Source: Paenibacillus arenilitoris
GTDB lineage: Bacteria > Bacillota > Bacilli > Paenibacillales > Paenibacillaceae
Direction: 5' to 3'
Assembly (NCBI RefSeq): GCF_014705655.1
Contig: NZ_JACXIY010000018.1
Span: 62,001-126,000 of the forward strand
DNA: 64,000 nt
Below are positions 34,354 to 42,789 of this stretch, piece by piece. Position 1 is the stretch's first letter. The number at the start of each line of letters is the position of its first letter. Below the pieces are notes generated by a model. The model ran no database searches and was not told where the DNA came from. It was given only the letters and a program-made list of their open reading frames with translations. Position numbers and translations under genes: made by a program.

Positions 34354-35025
34354 TTACCTGGCTTGCAATACCTTGGCGACGTAACGCTGCGTCTCCTCGG
34401 GCAGCGCTTCGTGATTGGCGATCAGCTGCTCGTTCGTCTTGATGCCTGCACGGTCGACGCGGCCAGGGCCGGCATTATAGGCGGCCAGGGCAACCTGTAC
34501 GTTGCCGTCATATTTCCGAAGCAGCATGGCCAAATATTTCGTCCCGCCGTCAATGTTCTGCTCCGGGTCGAAGGAATCCGTGACGCCAAGCCCTCTCGCC
34601 GTACCGTCCATGAGCTGCATCAAGCCCTTCGCCCCGGCACCGGATACCGCGTCGGCACGGAAGCCGGACTCCGTGCGGATGACCGCTTGGATGAGCGAAG
34701 CGTCCACGTTGTACTTCGACGACGCCTGCATGATCAATTCGTCGTATTCGCTCGTAACGGGCGATGGATGATTGCCGCCGTCCAGGATATTCGGCATGCC
34801 GCTTAGCGAAGACAGTTGGGCGAGCGCCTCGGCGGGCATGACCGGCGCAGCCGCTTCGCCGCCAAGCGCGCTATCGGACATATATTGGGACAATAAAGTA
34901 TCGAATAAGGAGGCGGAACTTTGTCCTACAGATGCGCGCAGCGGGCTGGCCGCGGACTTGAAGTCGACGCCGGGAGTCAGCTGCAGCTGAAGCAGCGACT
35001 TGATGATTCTCGGATCAATGCTCAT
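34354..35025 (-). CDS. Lytic transglycosylase SLT-domain protein (YjbJ-like)
   Basis: The C-terminal half is a goose-lysozyme-like SLT domain that cleaves the MurNAc-GlcNAc bond to form anhydromuropeptides. The ATG at 35025 has GGAGG 5 nt upstream and gives 223 aa. The catalytic glutamate lies in IQAVIRTESGFRADAVS, followed by GAKGLMQLMDGTARGLGV, NIDGGTKYLAMLLRKYDG and ALAAYNAGPGRVDRAG. No signal peptide is visible in the first 100 residues, which are Ser/Ala/Leu-rich. Export would therefore need another route, or the enzyme is released by lysis or during sporulation. Confidence 0.92.
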   Translation of the reverse strand: MSIDPRIIKSLLQLQLTPGVDFKSAASPLRASVGQSSASLFDTLLSQYMSDSALGGEAAAPVMPAEALAQLSSLSGMPNILDGGNHPSPVTSEYDELIMQASSKYNVDASLIQAVIRTESGFRADAVSGAGAKGLMQLMDGTARGLGVTDSFDPEQNIDGGTKYLAMLLRKYDGNVQVALAAYNAGPGRVDRAGIKTNEQLIANHEALPEETQRYVAKVLQAR

Positions 35026-35081
35026 AATTTCCTCCATGACGGTCTTTGTTACTTCTTTATCGGCTATTATTGTACATGATT

Positions 35082-35822
35082 TTAGACCGGTCGGCCAGTT
35101 TCCTTGGCGATGAGCTTCGATAGCAGCGCGGAAAGCTGTTCGACGTCTCCGCATTCGAAGCGGCGCACGCCGGAATCGTCCGTTTCCGGAAGCTGCTTTC
35201 TCCCGTTCAGCCAGATCGGCGTCCAGCCCGCACGGAAGGAAGGGACGATATCGTTATGCCAGGCGTCTCCGACATAAGCGAGCTGCTCCGGCCGAAGCCC
35301 CGACAGCCGCTGCGCGTATCGGAACGTTTCCGGGTCGGGCTTGGCCACCCCGATGCCGTCCGAAATATGGATGAATCGATCCATGATCCATCTATCAAGA
35401 CCGAGCGCCATGATTTTGTTTCCTTGATGATCCACCGGACCGTTCGTGATGAGTCCGATCCGAACGCCGCATGCCCGAAGCTGTTCGAGAAGCCCGCTAA
35501 CTCCCGGACGCAGCGCGAGACGCAATTGCTCCCGCTCGTAATGCCCCTGCAGCCTAGCGGCTGCCTCAGCCGTTATCTTGACGCCTAAATCGGCGAACGC
35601 GGCCGTCGTCCGCTCGATCCGCAGCTCCTTAAGCGTCAACTCGCCGTTCTTATGCAAGCTCCACAACCGGTCGCTGTGGCGTCTTAGGCGCGTATAAAGC
35701 GCCTCGATCCGCACGTCCCGAATATCCTCTTCCCGGAAGCCTGCTTGCCGCACCGCCGTCCGGAACGGCAGCAGCTGATCGTACAGCGTATCGTCCAAAT
35801 CGAAATAAACGGCTTCGATCAA
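35082..35822 (-). CDS. HAD superfamily phosphatase
   Basis: The 246-aa protein uses a TTG start with GGGGGGA upstream; longer frames upstream lack a ribosome site. Motif I is YFDLDDTLYDQ, with the nucleophile Asp and general-acid Asp two residues apart. Motif II is GLITNGPVDHQ, motif III the Lys in VAKPDPETFRYA, and motif IV GDAWHNDI. A four-helix cap follows motif I, as in subfamily I. The pattern fits YjjG/5'-nucleotidase-like or phosphoglycolate-like enzymes; the substrate cannot be read from sequence. Confidence 0.9.
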   Translation of the reverse strand: MIEAVYFDLDDTLYDQLLPFRTAVRQAGFREEDIRDVRIEALYTRLRRHSDRLWSLHKNGELTLKELRIERTTAAFADLGVKITAEAAARLQGHYEREQLRLALRPGVSGLLEQLRACGVRIGLITNGPVDHQGNKIMALGLDRWIMDRFIHISDGIGVAKPDPETFRYAQRLSGLRPEQLAYVGDAWHNDIVPSFRAGWTPIWLNGRKQLPETDDSGVRRFECGDVEQLSALLSKLIAKETGRPV

Positions 35823-35994
35823 CGCCGTCCCCCCTTCCCCCGGGCTCGTTATCCCGTCTCCGAATCGCCTTTCCTTATTATAGGCGGAGCGCTGCCCGTT
35901 TGCCAGCGTTTGCGTAAGCGGCCGATGCGCCCGGCCATGCAAAAAGCGGACTCCGCCGGAGCATCGGCGAAATCCGCTCATCCATATTCATCGG

Positions 35995-36597
35995 TTATTT
36001 GAATACTTTAATCCGCTCGTCAAGCGGCTTAAATTCCTTCTCGCCCGGCTGCGCGGTCGGCTTGCCGAACGGCATTTGCGCGATCAGCTGCCACGAGTCC
36101 GGAATCGACCAAGCCGATTTCACTTCTTCGTCGATCAATGGATTGTAGTGCTGCAGCGAGGCGCCGAGCCCTTCGTTCACGAGCGCCGTCCAGATGACGA
36201 ATTGGTGCATGCCCGACGTTTGATTCGACCAAATCGGGAAGTTTTGCGCGTACGACGGGAAGCTTTCCATCAAGCCGTCGACGACGGTTTTGTCCTCGAA
36301 GAACAGGACCGTGCCGTAGCCGCTTTTGAAGGATGCCATTCTTTGCGCCGTCGATTCGAATTGGTCTGCCGGAACGATCTTGCGAAGCGTTTCCGTCGCA
36401 ATATCCCACAGCTTGTCGTGGTTTTCGCCGAATAGGACGACGACCCGCGAGCTCTGCGAGTTGAAGGCCGAAGGCGTATATTTCACCGCGTCCTCTACGA
36501 TTTGAACGACTTTCTCGTCGGGGATGACGGATTCCTTGCTAATGCCGTAATAAGTACGTCTGTTCTTGACTGCTTCCAGAAACGCTTGCGATGTCAT
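35995..36597 (-). CDS. Nitroreductase family protein (HBN1/YdgI-like)
   Basis: This is a flavin enzyme that reduces nitro compounds or quinones with NAD(P)H and helps detoxify electrophiles. The 200-aa protein has the N-terminal NRRTYYGISKESVI motif contacting FMN phosphate, YTPSAFNSQSSRVVVL, and GLGASLQHYNPLID in the C-terminal half. This pattern marks the short HBN1/Frm2-like branch. GGAGAGGC precedes the ATG. Upstream is a promoter with an inverted repeat over the likely transcription start, which suggests repression relieved by redox or electrophile stress. Confidence 0.92.
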   Translation of the reverse strand: MTSQAFLEAVKNRRTYYGISKESVIPDEKVVQIVEDAVKYTPSAFNSQSSRVVVLFGENHDKLWDIATETLRKIVPADQFESTAQRMASFKSGYGTVLFFEDKTVVDGLMESFPSYAQNFPIWSNQTSGMHQFVIWTALVNEGLGASLQHYNPLIDEEVKSAWSIPDSWQLIAQMPFGKPTAQPGEKEFKPLDERIKVFK

Positions 36598-36627
36598 AGT
36601 TTCTCCAGCCTCTCCTTTAGTTCAATT

Positions 36628-36673
36628 CTAACTTTATGTTAGTTACTTTAATATATCTAGGTGCCGTTGTCAA
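36628..36673 (-). promoter_or_regulatory. Promoter and overlapping operator of the nitroreductase gene
   Basis: On the minus strand TTGACA (36668-36673) and TAAAGT (36645-36650) are separated by 17 bp. Directly downstream, at 36628-36642, lies the inverted repeat CTAAC-N5-GTTAG. Such a site at the transcription start is typical of a repressor; MarR or HxlR-type redox regulators often control this enzyme class, but which one binds here is not known. Confidence 0.72.
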
Positions 36674-36695
36674 GCAGCACGGATACATTATGCCC

Positions 36696-37385
36696 TTATT
36701 TGCCGTAAGTATGACTTGCCAATCTTACCGCTCCCCAAAGCAGCATGCACATCGCGAAAGCGACGAGCTCCAGCTGAAGCAGGTACCAAGGCCAAGGTGC
36801 CAGCAAATCGAGCAGCGAGGCCGTATCGGGCTTGCGGGCCAGGAACATGAAGTTCGTCGTCCCCGTCAGGGCATTCGCGATTGCCGCCGGAACCGCCAGC
36901 GCGTGAAGCCCGAGCAGCGCGCCGATCACGGACCGGATGGTCGGCCGGTAACGCTCGACCGCCAGCAGGAAGACGGCTGCCCCGATAATCGCGATATGCG
37001 CGGCGAAGAAGTGGAAATACCGGAAATGCGGAAACCCTTCGTTAAGGCTGGGCGTCAGCAGCGCCTGCAGCGCGCCCAAAGTTCCGAGAAAAAACACGAG
37101 TCCGTACAGCCGCTTCCGGTTCGCAAGCATGACGACCGCCGACAAAAGCACCATCAGGCTGCACAGCTGGAACGGAAGCGACTCGACGCCCCAGCTGCCG
37201 GCCAGTACGTACGAGAGCTGGAGCGACGCTTCGCTGGCGAGCAGCACAACGGCAAGCGAGGCCCGGGCAATCCGGTTCGGCTTGGGCCGGCGCAAATATT
37301 TCCTGCATGCGATGATGATCGCAAAGAAGATACCGGCAGCGCCAAGCGCCGAATAATGCGCAGCCGAGAACGGTTCGAAATCCAT
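36696..37385 (-). CDS. TIGR02206 family membrane protein (YwaF-like)
   Basis: The 229-aa protein is very hydrophobic with six to seven helices. It has the conserved FEPFSAAHYSALGAAGIFF start, the LPFQLCSLMVLLSAVVML segment, and a late LAPWPWYLLQLELVAFAMC. These are marks of the TIGR02206/YwaF family, whose function is unknown. The ATG at 37385 is 8 nt from GAGGGGG; an in-frame TTG two codons upstream is less well spaced. It stands alone. Confidence 0.85.
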   Translation of the reverse strand: MDFEPFSAAHYSALGAAGIFFAIIIACRKYLRRPKPNRIARASLAVVLLASEASLQLSYVLAGSWGVESLPFQLCSLMVLLSAVVMLANRKRLYGLVFFLGTLGALQALLTPSLNEGFPHFRYFHFFAAHIAIIGAAVFLLAVERYRPTIRSVIGALLGLHALAVPAAIANALTGTTNFMFLARKPDTASLLDLLAPWPWYLLQLELVAFAMCMLLWGAVRLASHTYGK

Positions 37386-37446
37386 CGCCAATTCCCCCTC
37401 GAATAACCATTAAGCGTCTTTACCCTTATCATGCGAAATAAGGGCA

Positions 37447-37480
37447 TAAAAAAATAGTACCAACTTCACTTGGTACTATC
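37447..37480 (-). terminator. Intrinsic terminator overlapping the response-regulator stop
   Basis: On the minus strand the stem ATAGTACCAA/TTGGTACTAT encloses GTGAAG and is followed by seven T. The 5' arm is the last four codons of the regulator gene and the stop lies in the loop. Confidence 0.92.
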
Positions 37481-38167
37481 GTTGTCGTTGCCGCGCTGAA
37501 ATAAGCCCATTTCCTTCACTTTGTCTGCCGCTTCGCGAGAACCCGGGAGGTTCAGCTTTTTTAAAATATGGTTTACGTGGTTCTTGACCGTGCGCAGCGA
37601 TACGACAAGCTTGTCGGCGATTTGCGGCTGCGTGTACCCTTGATCGATCAGGTCCAGCAGCTGCAGCTCCGATGGCGTAATCAGGTCGCCAACCTTCTTT
37701 GCCTCAAACTCGCGCTCCAGCTGCTTCAGCCTGCGGAACTCCTCCCGCATCCGATCCGCTACCGCAGCGTTGATCGGCGACCGGCTGGCGTAGGCGGACC
37801 TGATCGCCGACGGCAAGCTTTCGAAATCGGATTTGATCTGGTAATCGATCGCTCCCGCTTGAAACGACCGGAAGATCAGCTCCTTCTCCTCCATCGACGT
37901 CAGCATGACGATGCGCGCTCCCGTCATCGCCGCCGCTTCCTCGGCGAGCAGCACGCCGTCAGGCTTGCCGTCCAGCATAATATCCATCAGGACTACGTCG
38001 GCCCGAGCGGGTCCCGCATCGCCCGATCCCGCGAGCGCCTCCCTGACCGCATCGGTCCGGTTAGCGGTCCATACAACTTCGATATCCGTTTCCTTATTTA
38101 AATAAGCAACCAAACCGCGGAGCCAGTCCGGATCGTCCTCTACGATCCACACCCGTATTTTATCCAG
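37466..38167 (-). CDS. LuxR/NarL-type response regulator
   Basis: This is the DNA-binding output of the two-component pair with the kinase at 38160. The receiver domain has the acidic pocket in VWIVEDDPDW and the phosphorylated Asp in VVLMDIMLDG. The C-terminal helix-turn-helix reads ITPSELQLLDLIDQGYTQPQ with RTVKNHVNHILKKL. The only standard start is a GTG at 38152, 21 nt from GGAGGGG. The in-frame codons upstream encode ILDKIR, the usual start of such proteins, and place a CTG (38167) 6 nt or an ATT (38170) 3 nt from the ribosome site. I therefore use CTG, a rare start. The kinase stop overlaps this start. Confidence 0.85.
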   Translation of the reverse strand: MDKIRVWIVEDDPDWLRGLVAYLNKETDIEVVWTANRTDAVREALAGSGDAGPARADVVLMDIMLDGKPDGVLLAEEAAAMTGARIVMLTSMEEKELIFRSFQAGAIDYQIKSDFESLPSAIRSAYASRSPINAAVADRMREEFRRLKQLEREFEAKKVGDLITPSELQLLDLIDQGYTQPQIADKLVVSLRTVKNHVNHILKKLNLPGSREAADKVKEMGLFQRGNDNDSTK

Positions 38168-39578
38168 AATGCTCCCCTCCTTCCATAGCTTCCTGCCGAG
38201 TCTCCTCCGCGTTTGCTTTCGACGCCTGAACGCTCCTCTTCGGGAACGTCATGTAGACCGCCGTCCCGGCGCCGGGCTTGCTGCGGAGCTGCAGCATTCC
38301 TTTGTGCTTGCGCATGACATGGTACGCATAAGGCAGCCCAAGTCCGAAATTCGCGCCGCTGCCTCCCTTGGACGTATAAAACGGCTCAAGCGCCTTCGCC
38401 GCCTCGCGCCTGTCCATGCCCGGTCCCGTATCCCGGACCTCGATAATGAGCTCCCGCTTCGTCTCGGTCAGGAACACGGACAACTCGCCGCTTCCCCGCA
38501 TCGCTTCAAGCGCGTTCGCCACCAGATTGCCGAGCGCTTCCCCCACCTGCGCGGGATCGATCCGGACCTCCCAGCCCCGGGCCAGCCCGCGCGTCAATCT
38601 TACGTGGCCGAGCGCCGGCTCGTAAGGCTTCAGCGTCCGGTCGATCAATCGGGAGAGGTCGACGGCTTGCGTCTGCAGCACCAGATCCTCCGTCCGCCTA
38701 TGAACCCGCTGCAGCATTTCCTGCATATGTCGCGAAGCCTGCAGAACCGTCTCCACGTCGGCCAGCAGTTCCTTCTGTCCGGTTTCGATGGCGTAGGCTT
38801 TCATTTTCTCCGAGAAAAGCCTCATCTTGCCGGCGTCGTTTTTGATCGCGTGGTTGAGGATGGCCGTGCCGGACGTAACGGCCCGCAGCGTGGAATCGAA
38901 TCGCCGGCGGTCTACGAGCACCCGGACGCCCATGAAGCCGTACGTGAACAGCCCGATGACGAATACCGTAACGCCAAGCCCGACGATCCACGTATTGTAC
39001 ACCCACATCCGCAAATGGCCAAGCGTCGGGAGGATGTAGTTCATGACCATGCTGAACAGCACCGGCGGCAGCACGGCCGAACAGACGATCCAATGGGTGC
39101 GCGAGAACGACGCATACAGCTGGCGCTTCAGCAGCACCTGCGCCGCACCGTACAAAATATAAGGCACCGCCCACCAAACGACGATGCGGAACGTGATCGG
39201 ATACATTTCGTTGTAGGCCGGCGTGAAGATCAGGCAAAAGGCGATCGGAATCAGAAGAACGAACGGCAGCCCTTGCTGCCAACGCTTCGATAACGGCACG
39301 GGGCGGTAGGCGATCGCGAACAGGACGAACGAATACGGCACGCCGTAGTATGAAAAAACAGATGACGCCGCCTGCAGCCGGTAAAGCAGCTGCCTCCCCA
39401 CTTCGTTCAAGCCCGCTTCCGCCGCTGCGGGCATCACGTACAGATCGATGACGGCGGCCAGCGCCCCCGCTCCGCCGCTGAACGCGACCATTCCGAGCCA
39501 CCGGTTGACCGCGGCCTGCCGGTCCGACAGCCAGACGATGGCGGCCACGGCCCATAATGCGATTAGAACAAACAGCAT
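38160..39578 (-). CDS. Multi-pass sensor histidine kinase
   Basis: This 472-aa membrane kinase has about seven N-terminal helices (residues 1-215), beginning MLFVLIALWAVAAIVWL. The dimerisation segment follows, with likely phospho-acceptor His243 in ILNHAIKNDAG. The C-terminal HATPase domain has GEALGNLVANALEA (N box), EVRDTGPGMDRREA (G1), LEPFYTSKGGSGANFGLGLP (F/G2) and TAVYMTFP. The multi-helix sensor without an extracellular domain suggests membrane or intramembrane sensing. The ATG has AAGGAGAAG upstream. The gene overlaps the downstream response regulator. Confidence 0.92.
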   Translation of the reverse strand: MLFVLIALWAVAAIVWLSDRQAAVNRWLGMVAFSGGAGALAAVIDLYVMPAAAEAGLNEVGRQLLYRLQAASSVFSYYGVPYSFVLFAIAYRPVPLSKRWQQGLPFVLLIPIAFCLIFTPAYNEMYPITFRIVVWWAVPYILYGAAQVLLKRQLYASFSRTHWIVCSAVLPPVLFSMVMNYILPTLGHLRMWVYNTWIVGLGVTVFVIGLFTYGFMGVRVLVDRRRFDSTLRAVTSGTAILNHAIKNDAGKMRLFSEKMKAYAIETGQKELLADVETVLQASRHMQEMLQRVHRRTEDLVLQTQAVDLSRLIDRTLKPYEPALGHVRLTRGLARGWEVRIDPAQVGEALGNLVANALEAMRGSGELSVFLTETKRELIIEVRDTGPGMDRREAAKALEPFYTSKGGSGANFGLGLPYAYHVMRKHKGMLQLRSKPGAGTAVYMTFPKRSVQASKANAEETRQEAMEGGEHSG

Positions 39579-39711
39579 GACGCTTCTCCTTCGCTACGCT
39601 ATATAGAAATTCAAACATTTAATCGGCTATTTTACAAGTATGCGGCTCCTCTGAACGGAGAACATTTTCCGTTACGATTTCCCGGCCCAGGCGCGAACCC
39701 CTTCCTGCCGC

Positions 39712-39750
39712 GCAAAAAAAAGCCGTCCGGCATCATACCGGACGGCTTCG
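39712..39750 (-). terminator. Intrinsic terminator after the chemotaxis receptor gene
   Basis: On the minus strand AGCCGTCCGG/CCGGACGGCT with a 7-nt loop is followed by eight T. Confidence 0.93.
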
Positions 39751-39772
39751 CTTCATTCGTTACGGACCACGC

Positions 39773-41527
39773 TTACACTTTAAATACGGATGCGCGCTCC
39801 TTCAGCTCCAGCGACGAACGGTTAAGCTGTTCCGCCAAGACGCGCAGCTCGTCCGAAATGCCGTTCTGCTTGACGGTCAGCTCGCTCATGTGCTCCATCT
39901 TGCCGTTTACGTCCGAGGACGTCTGAAGCAGCTTGTCCACGGCGGATACGATATGCGTCATGCCCGTCGTAATTTCGCCGATCGCCGTCGAAATTTCGCT
40001 TACCTGATCCGACAGCACGCTGCTCTGCGATTCGAGCGTGTCGAACGTTGCGCTTGCCGTCTCCGAAGCCTGCCTGGTGGAGTGGATCACGTGCGAGAAG
40101 CTGCCGATCGTCCGGCTGCTCGCTTCCACGTCGCCCTGGATAAGCGCGAGCTCCTGCGTAATTTGTTTGGAGATCGAATCCGTCTGACCGGACAGCTTGC
40201 GGATCTCCTCCGCGACGACGGCGAACCCCCTGCCGTGCTCGCCCGCTCTCGCCGATTCGATCGACGCGTTCAGGGAGAGCAAATTCGTCTGCGTGTTCAA
40301 GTCTTGAATGCCGGTCAAAAACTTCGAAACGTTGCCGTACCGGTCCGTCATCGTTTGGAATACTTCCGTCAGCTTCTCGAATTGCTTGGACGTCTCGTTA
40401 ACCATTTGCACGACGCCGGCCATATGCTCCGAGCCGTTCTGGGAGGAATGCTTCATTTTTTGCATATCGCCGTTAATATACTCGCTGGAAGCCGCTATCT
40501 GCTGCGAGCTTGCCGATATTTGCTCCGTGACGGCGGAGATCGACGAGGCGTCGTCGTACTGCGACAGAAGAACCTGCTTGCCGAGATCGACTTGCCCTCT
40601 CACGTCCTCGGACGCTTTGCGGTTGCTGCCGATCATCTCGTTCATGTTTTTCGACACGGTCAGAACGGACTGGCTGACGGCCAGCGTGGATTGGATCGTA
40701 TCGCGCAGGTTGCCGCCCATGCCGGCGAGCTCCCGGTCGATCTGGCCGAATTCGTCCGAACGCTCCAGCTTCTCGTTATACGTAAAATCGTTGTCGCCGT
40801 ATGCCTTGATCCGTCTTGTCAGGCCCGCAAGCCCCGTCTTGATCGACTGCGTAATGCCGAATATCATCAGCGCCGGAAGGACGGCCAGCAAAATAATATT
40901 AATGATAACGATAACGTTGGCGCTCGAGACGCTGCCGTTCAGCGAATCCATCGTCAGCTCCGAATCATGGTCAAGCCGGCTCTGGATCGTGTCGTTCGCG
41001 AAGCTGAGAATGATCGTGTACGTGCCGATCAGCGTGCTGATGCGCAGCGATTTCTCTTCAGCCTTCAGCCCTTTGATTTCGGTATTCGTCTTCAGCAGAT
41101 TATCGAGCGCCAGCCGGATGACGTTTACCTGATTCGCGTACAGCGGCTCCTCGTCCACGGCCGGATATTTGCGATCGAGTTCGATCATTTGCTTCTCCAG
41201 GTCGTCGATTTCCGGAGGCAGGCCTTTCAGCTCCTCCAATATGGCCGCGGCGTCGCCTTCGCCGTTCTCGATCGCGTCGACCATGCGCAGCATCGCGTTC
41301 AAAATTTTGTTCGAAATGTCCTGATAGTCGCTCTCGGCTCTCGTAATGATCTGCGAGTCCTCGACCGCGCGCGCCACCGACTGGTTCTGCACGTAGATAA
41401 GCACGCCCGAGCCCAGGTTGAACAGCGTAATAACAGCGGTAACCGCAAGCAATCTCGCCGTAATTTTTTTCGCGTTCGCTTTCTTTGCGATTCCGGCGAA
41501 TCTCTCCATCCATTGTTTCCGTTTCAA
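39773..41527 (-). CDS. Methyl-accepting chemotaxis protein under cyclic-di-GMP riboswitch control
   Basis: This is a transmembrane chemoreceptor that signals to CheA/CheW. The 584-aa protein starts at TTG with GGAGGAGAG upstream. TM1 is near [18 protein letters not shown]. An external helical sensor of about 160 residues follows with no Cache motif, resembling a four-helix bundle. TM2 is [20 protein letters not shown], then a HAMP segment. The cytoplasmic signalling hairpin has the conserved tip [20 protein letters not shown], then [18 protein letters not shown]. The leader carries a GEMM-I aptamer plus terminator, so expression depends on cyclic-di-GMP. No chemotaxis genes are adjacent. Confidence 0.95.
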   Translation of the reverse strand: MKRKQWMERFAGIAKKANAKKITARLLAVTAVITLFNLGSGVLIYVQNQSVARAVEDSQIITRAESDYQDISNKILNAMLRMVDAIENGEGDAAAILEELKGLPPEIDDLEKQMIELDRKYPAVDEEPLYANQVNVIRLALDNLLKTNTEIKGLKAEEKSLRISTLIGTYTIILSFANDTIQSRLDHDSELTMDSLNGSVSSANVIVIINIILLAVLPALMIFGITQSIKTGLAGLTRRIKAYGDNDFTYNEKLERSDEFGQIDRELAGMGGNLRDTIQSTLAVSQSVLTVSKNMNEMIGSNRKASEDVRGQVDLGKQVLLSQYDDASSISAVTEQISASSQQIAASSEYINGDMQKMKHSSQNGSEHMAGVVQMVNETSKQFEKLTEVFQTMTDRYGNVSKFLTGIQDLNTQTNLLSLNASIESARAGEHGRGFAVVAEEIRKLSGQTDSISKQITQELALIQGDVEASSRTIGSFSHVIHSTRQASETASATFDTLESQSSVLSDQVSEISTAIGEITTGMTHIVSAVDKLLQTSSDVNGKMEHMSELTVKQNGISDELRVLAEQLNRSSLELKERASVFKV

Positions 41528-41551
41528 GCTTCTTTCTCTCCTCCGCGTTCT

Positions 41552-41594
41552 GAAAAAACAAAAAAGCCATCCAGCCCCGGAAGGCTGACAGCTA
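41552..41594 (-). terminator. Expression-platform terminator of the cyclic-di-GMP riboswitch
   Basis: On the minus strand AGCTGTCAGCC pairs with GGCTGGATGGCT (one bulged G) and is followed by TTTTTTGTTTTTTCA, 25 nt before the receptor start codon. Its place between the aptamer and the gene indicates transcriptional control. Confidence 0.85.
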
Positions 41595-41607
41595 TATGAA
41601 CCGTTCT

Positions 41608-41698
41608 ATTCCTGCCGGCAGTCTGGCGACCGTTGCGCTAGCGCCTTAGGCCCATGACTTTGCGTCCTTTCCTTTCGGAAAGTTTGCCTTTTTCAGTT
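41608..41698 (-). ncRNA. Cyclic di-GMP-I (GEMM) riboswitch aptamer
   Basis: Reading the minus strand, AAGGCAAAC is followed by a perfect hairpin, CTTTCC-GAAA-GGAAAG, whose GAAA tetraloop is the GEMM-I hallmark. Then GGACGCAAAGTC and GGGCCTAAGG supply the ligand-binding core and the tetraloop-receptor strand. A third stem closes with GTCGCCAGACTGCCGG. These elements occur in canonical order and spacing. The aptamer lies between a promoter and an intrinsic terminator ahead of a chemotaxis receptor gene. Borders are approximate to a few nucleotides. Confidence 0.92.
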
Positions 41699-41729
41699 AG
41701 TCTGTATCTATTTGTTAGCAACATAAACC

Positions 41730-41758
41730 AGTATAGGGGATATTCGCCTGCTTGTACA
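41730..41758 (-). promoter_or_regulatory. Promoter for the riboswitch-receptor transcript
   Basis: On the minus strand TGTACA and TATACT are separated by 17 bp. Transcription would start near 41723, about 25-30 nt before the aptamer. Confidence 0.7.
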
Positions 41759-41776
41759 TCCCTTTAGCACTATTTT

Positions 41777-42547
41777 TTATTCAGGAGATAGAAACAAAGT
41801 CGCATTGCAATATCGCCTCGCCAGCGAATGGAAATAGGACGTTTGGATCGATATGACCGCGACGAGCAAAATGTTCCGGACCGCTTCCCGCTGATTGAGC
41901 GTCAAATTCGGCAGCTTGGCCGCGAACTGGTCGGCAGCAGCCCGTATAACCTGCTCCGTCGGACCGTCCTGATGCGGATGTTCCTTCATGGGCCCTGAAA
42001 TATCGAGCAGCTGGTCGTTATTCGCGTCGAGCTCCTCGAACATGCCCGTATAGGCGGCGTACAGCTCGATCGGTCCGACTAGGTCGTCCGTGTCGTCCTC
42101 CGGCTGCTTGAACACGATTTCGAACAGCCTGCGGATCGATTCGAAATCAAGATTCGACTTCAGGTCGTCGATGATGAAGAGCAGCGCCGCCTGATTGAGC
42201 GAATATTTTTTGCCGACCTTCGGGGATTCGAAATACGGCTTGAAATCCCGCTTCACCCAGTTTTGCATGGAGGTGATCGTCAGGTTCGAATATTCGATGA
42301 GCTGGCCGAGCGTCGCGATCTCGTGGAGGGAGAAGCCCTTCAGATCGCTTCGCTTGATCAGCTTCTCGATGATCGGCGGCAGCAGCGTGGACAGAAACGC
42401 GGGAAGCACCGCGCCCTGCTCCACATCGTTCTTATGCGATTTGTTCCAGGCGGCTTGCAGCACCTGCAGCGGTTTGGGACCCGGCCTTCCTTCCAGCGAC
42501 AGCAGCAAGCATGCCATATCTTTTCGTGTGAGCGTAAAGGACTCCAT
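41777..42547 (-). CDS. DUF1836 family protein (putative regulator)
   Basis: The ATG at 42547 has AAGGAGGAA upstream and gives 256 aa. DUF1836 proteins carry a MerR-like helical N-terminal region, seen here as TLGQLIEYSNLTITSMQNWV and KRDFKPYFESPKVGKKYSLN, which looks like a winged helix-turn-helix with the typical N-W-V-K-R-D stretch. NQAALLFIIDDLKSNLDFES follows. The C-terminal half is helical and acidic. DNA binding is inferred from that fold; no target is known. It is divergent from the CNNM protein at 42790. Confidence 0.85.
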   Translation of the reverse strand: MESFTLTRKDMACLLLSLEGRPGPKPLQVLQAAWNKSHKNDVEQGAVLPAFLSTLLPPIIEKLIKRSDLKGFSLHEIATLGQLIEYSNLTITSMQNWVKRDFKPYFESPKVGKKYSLNQAALLFIIDDLKSNLDFESIRRLFEIVFKQPEDDTDDLVGPIELYAAYTGMFEELDANNDQLLDISGPMKEHPHQDGPTEQVIRAAADQFAAKLPNLTLNQREAVRNILLVAVISIQTSYFHSLARRYCNATLFLSPE

Positions 42548-42708
42548 GACCGTTCCTCCTTGCATTTCTTTCGTTCGAGTTCATATGAACTCATCATAAG
42601 CCCGAGAATGTTGCTTGTAAAGGCTCGAAAATCGATGAGAATAAGCCGCTCTATTTGCCAAAATCGCTTTTTAAGCGCAAAAAAGGCCGCTAGCGTTGCA
42701 TACGGCGT

Positions 42709-42738
42709 TTGTCATAGCGGGCCCGGATTCGATATAGT
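42709..42738 (+). promoter_or_regulatory. SigA-type promoter for the CNNM/CorC-family gene
   Basis: TTGTCA and TATAGT are separated by 18 bp, about 50 bp before the start codon at 42790. Confidence 0.68.
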
Positions 42739-42789
42739 ATCTCATAAGCATATAAAAATTTATAAAAAAAAGGGTAGTGAGAATCGAAA

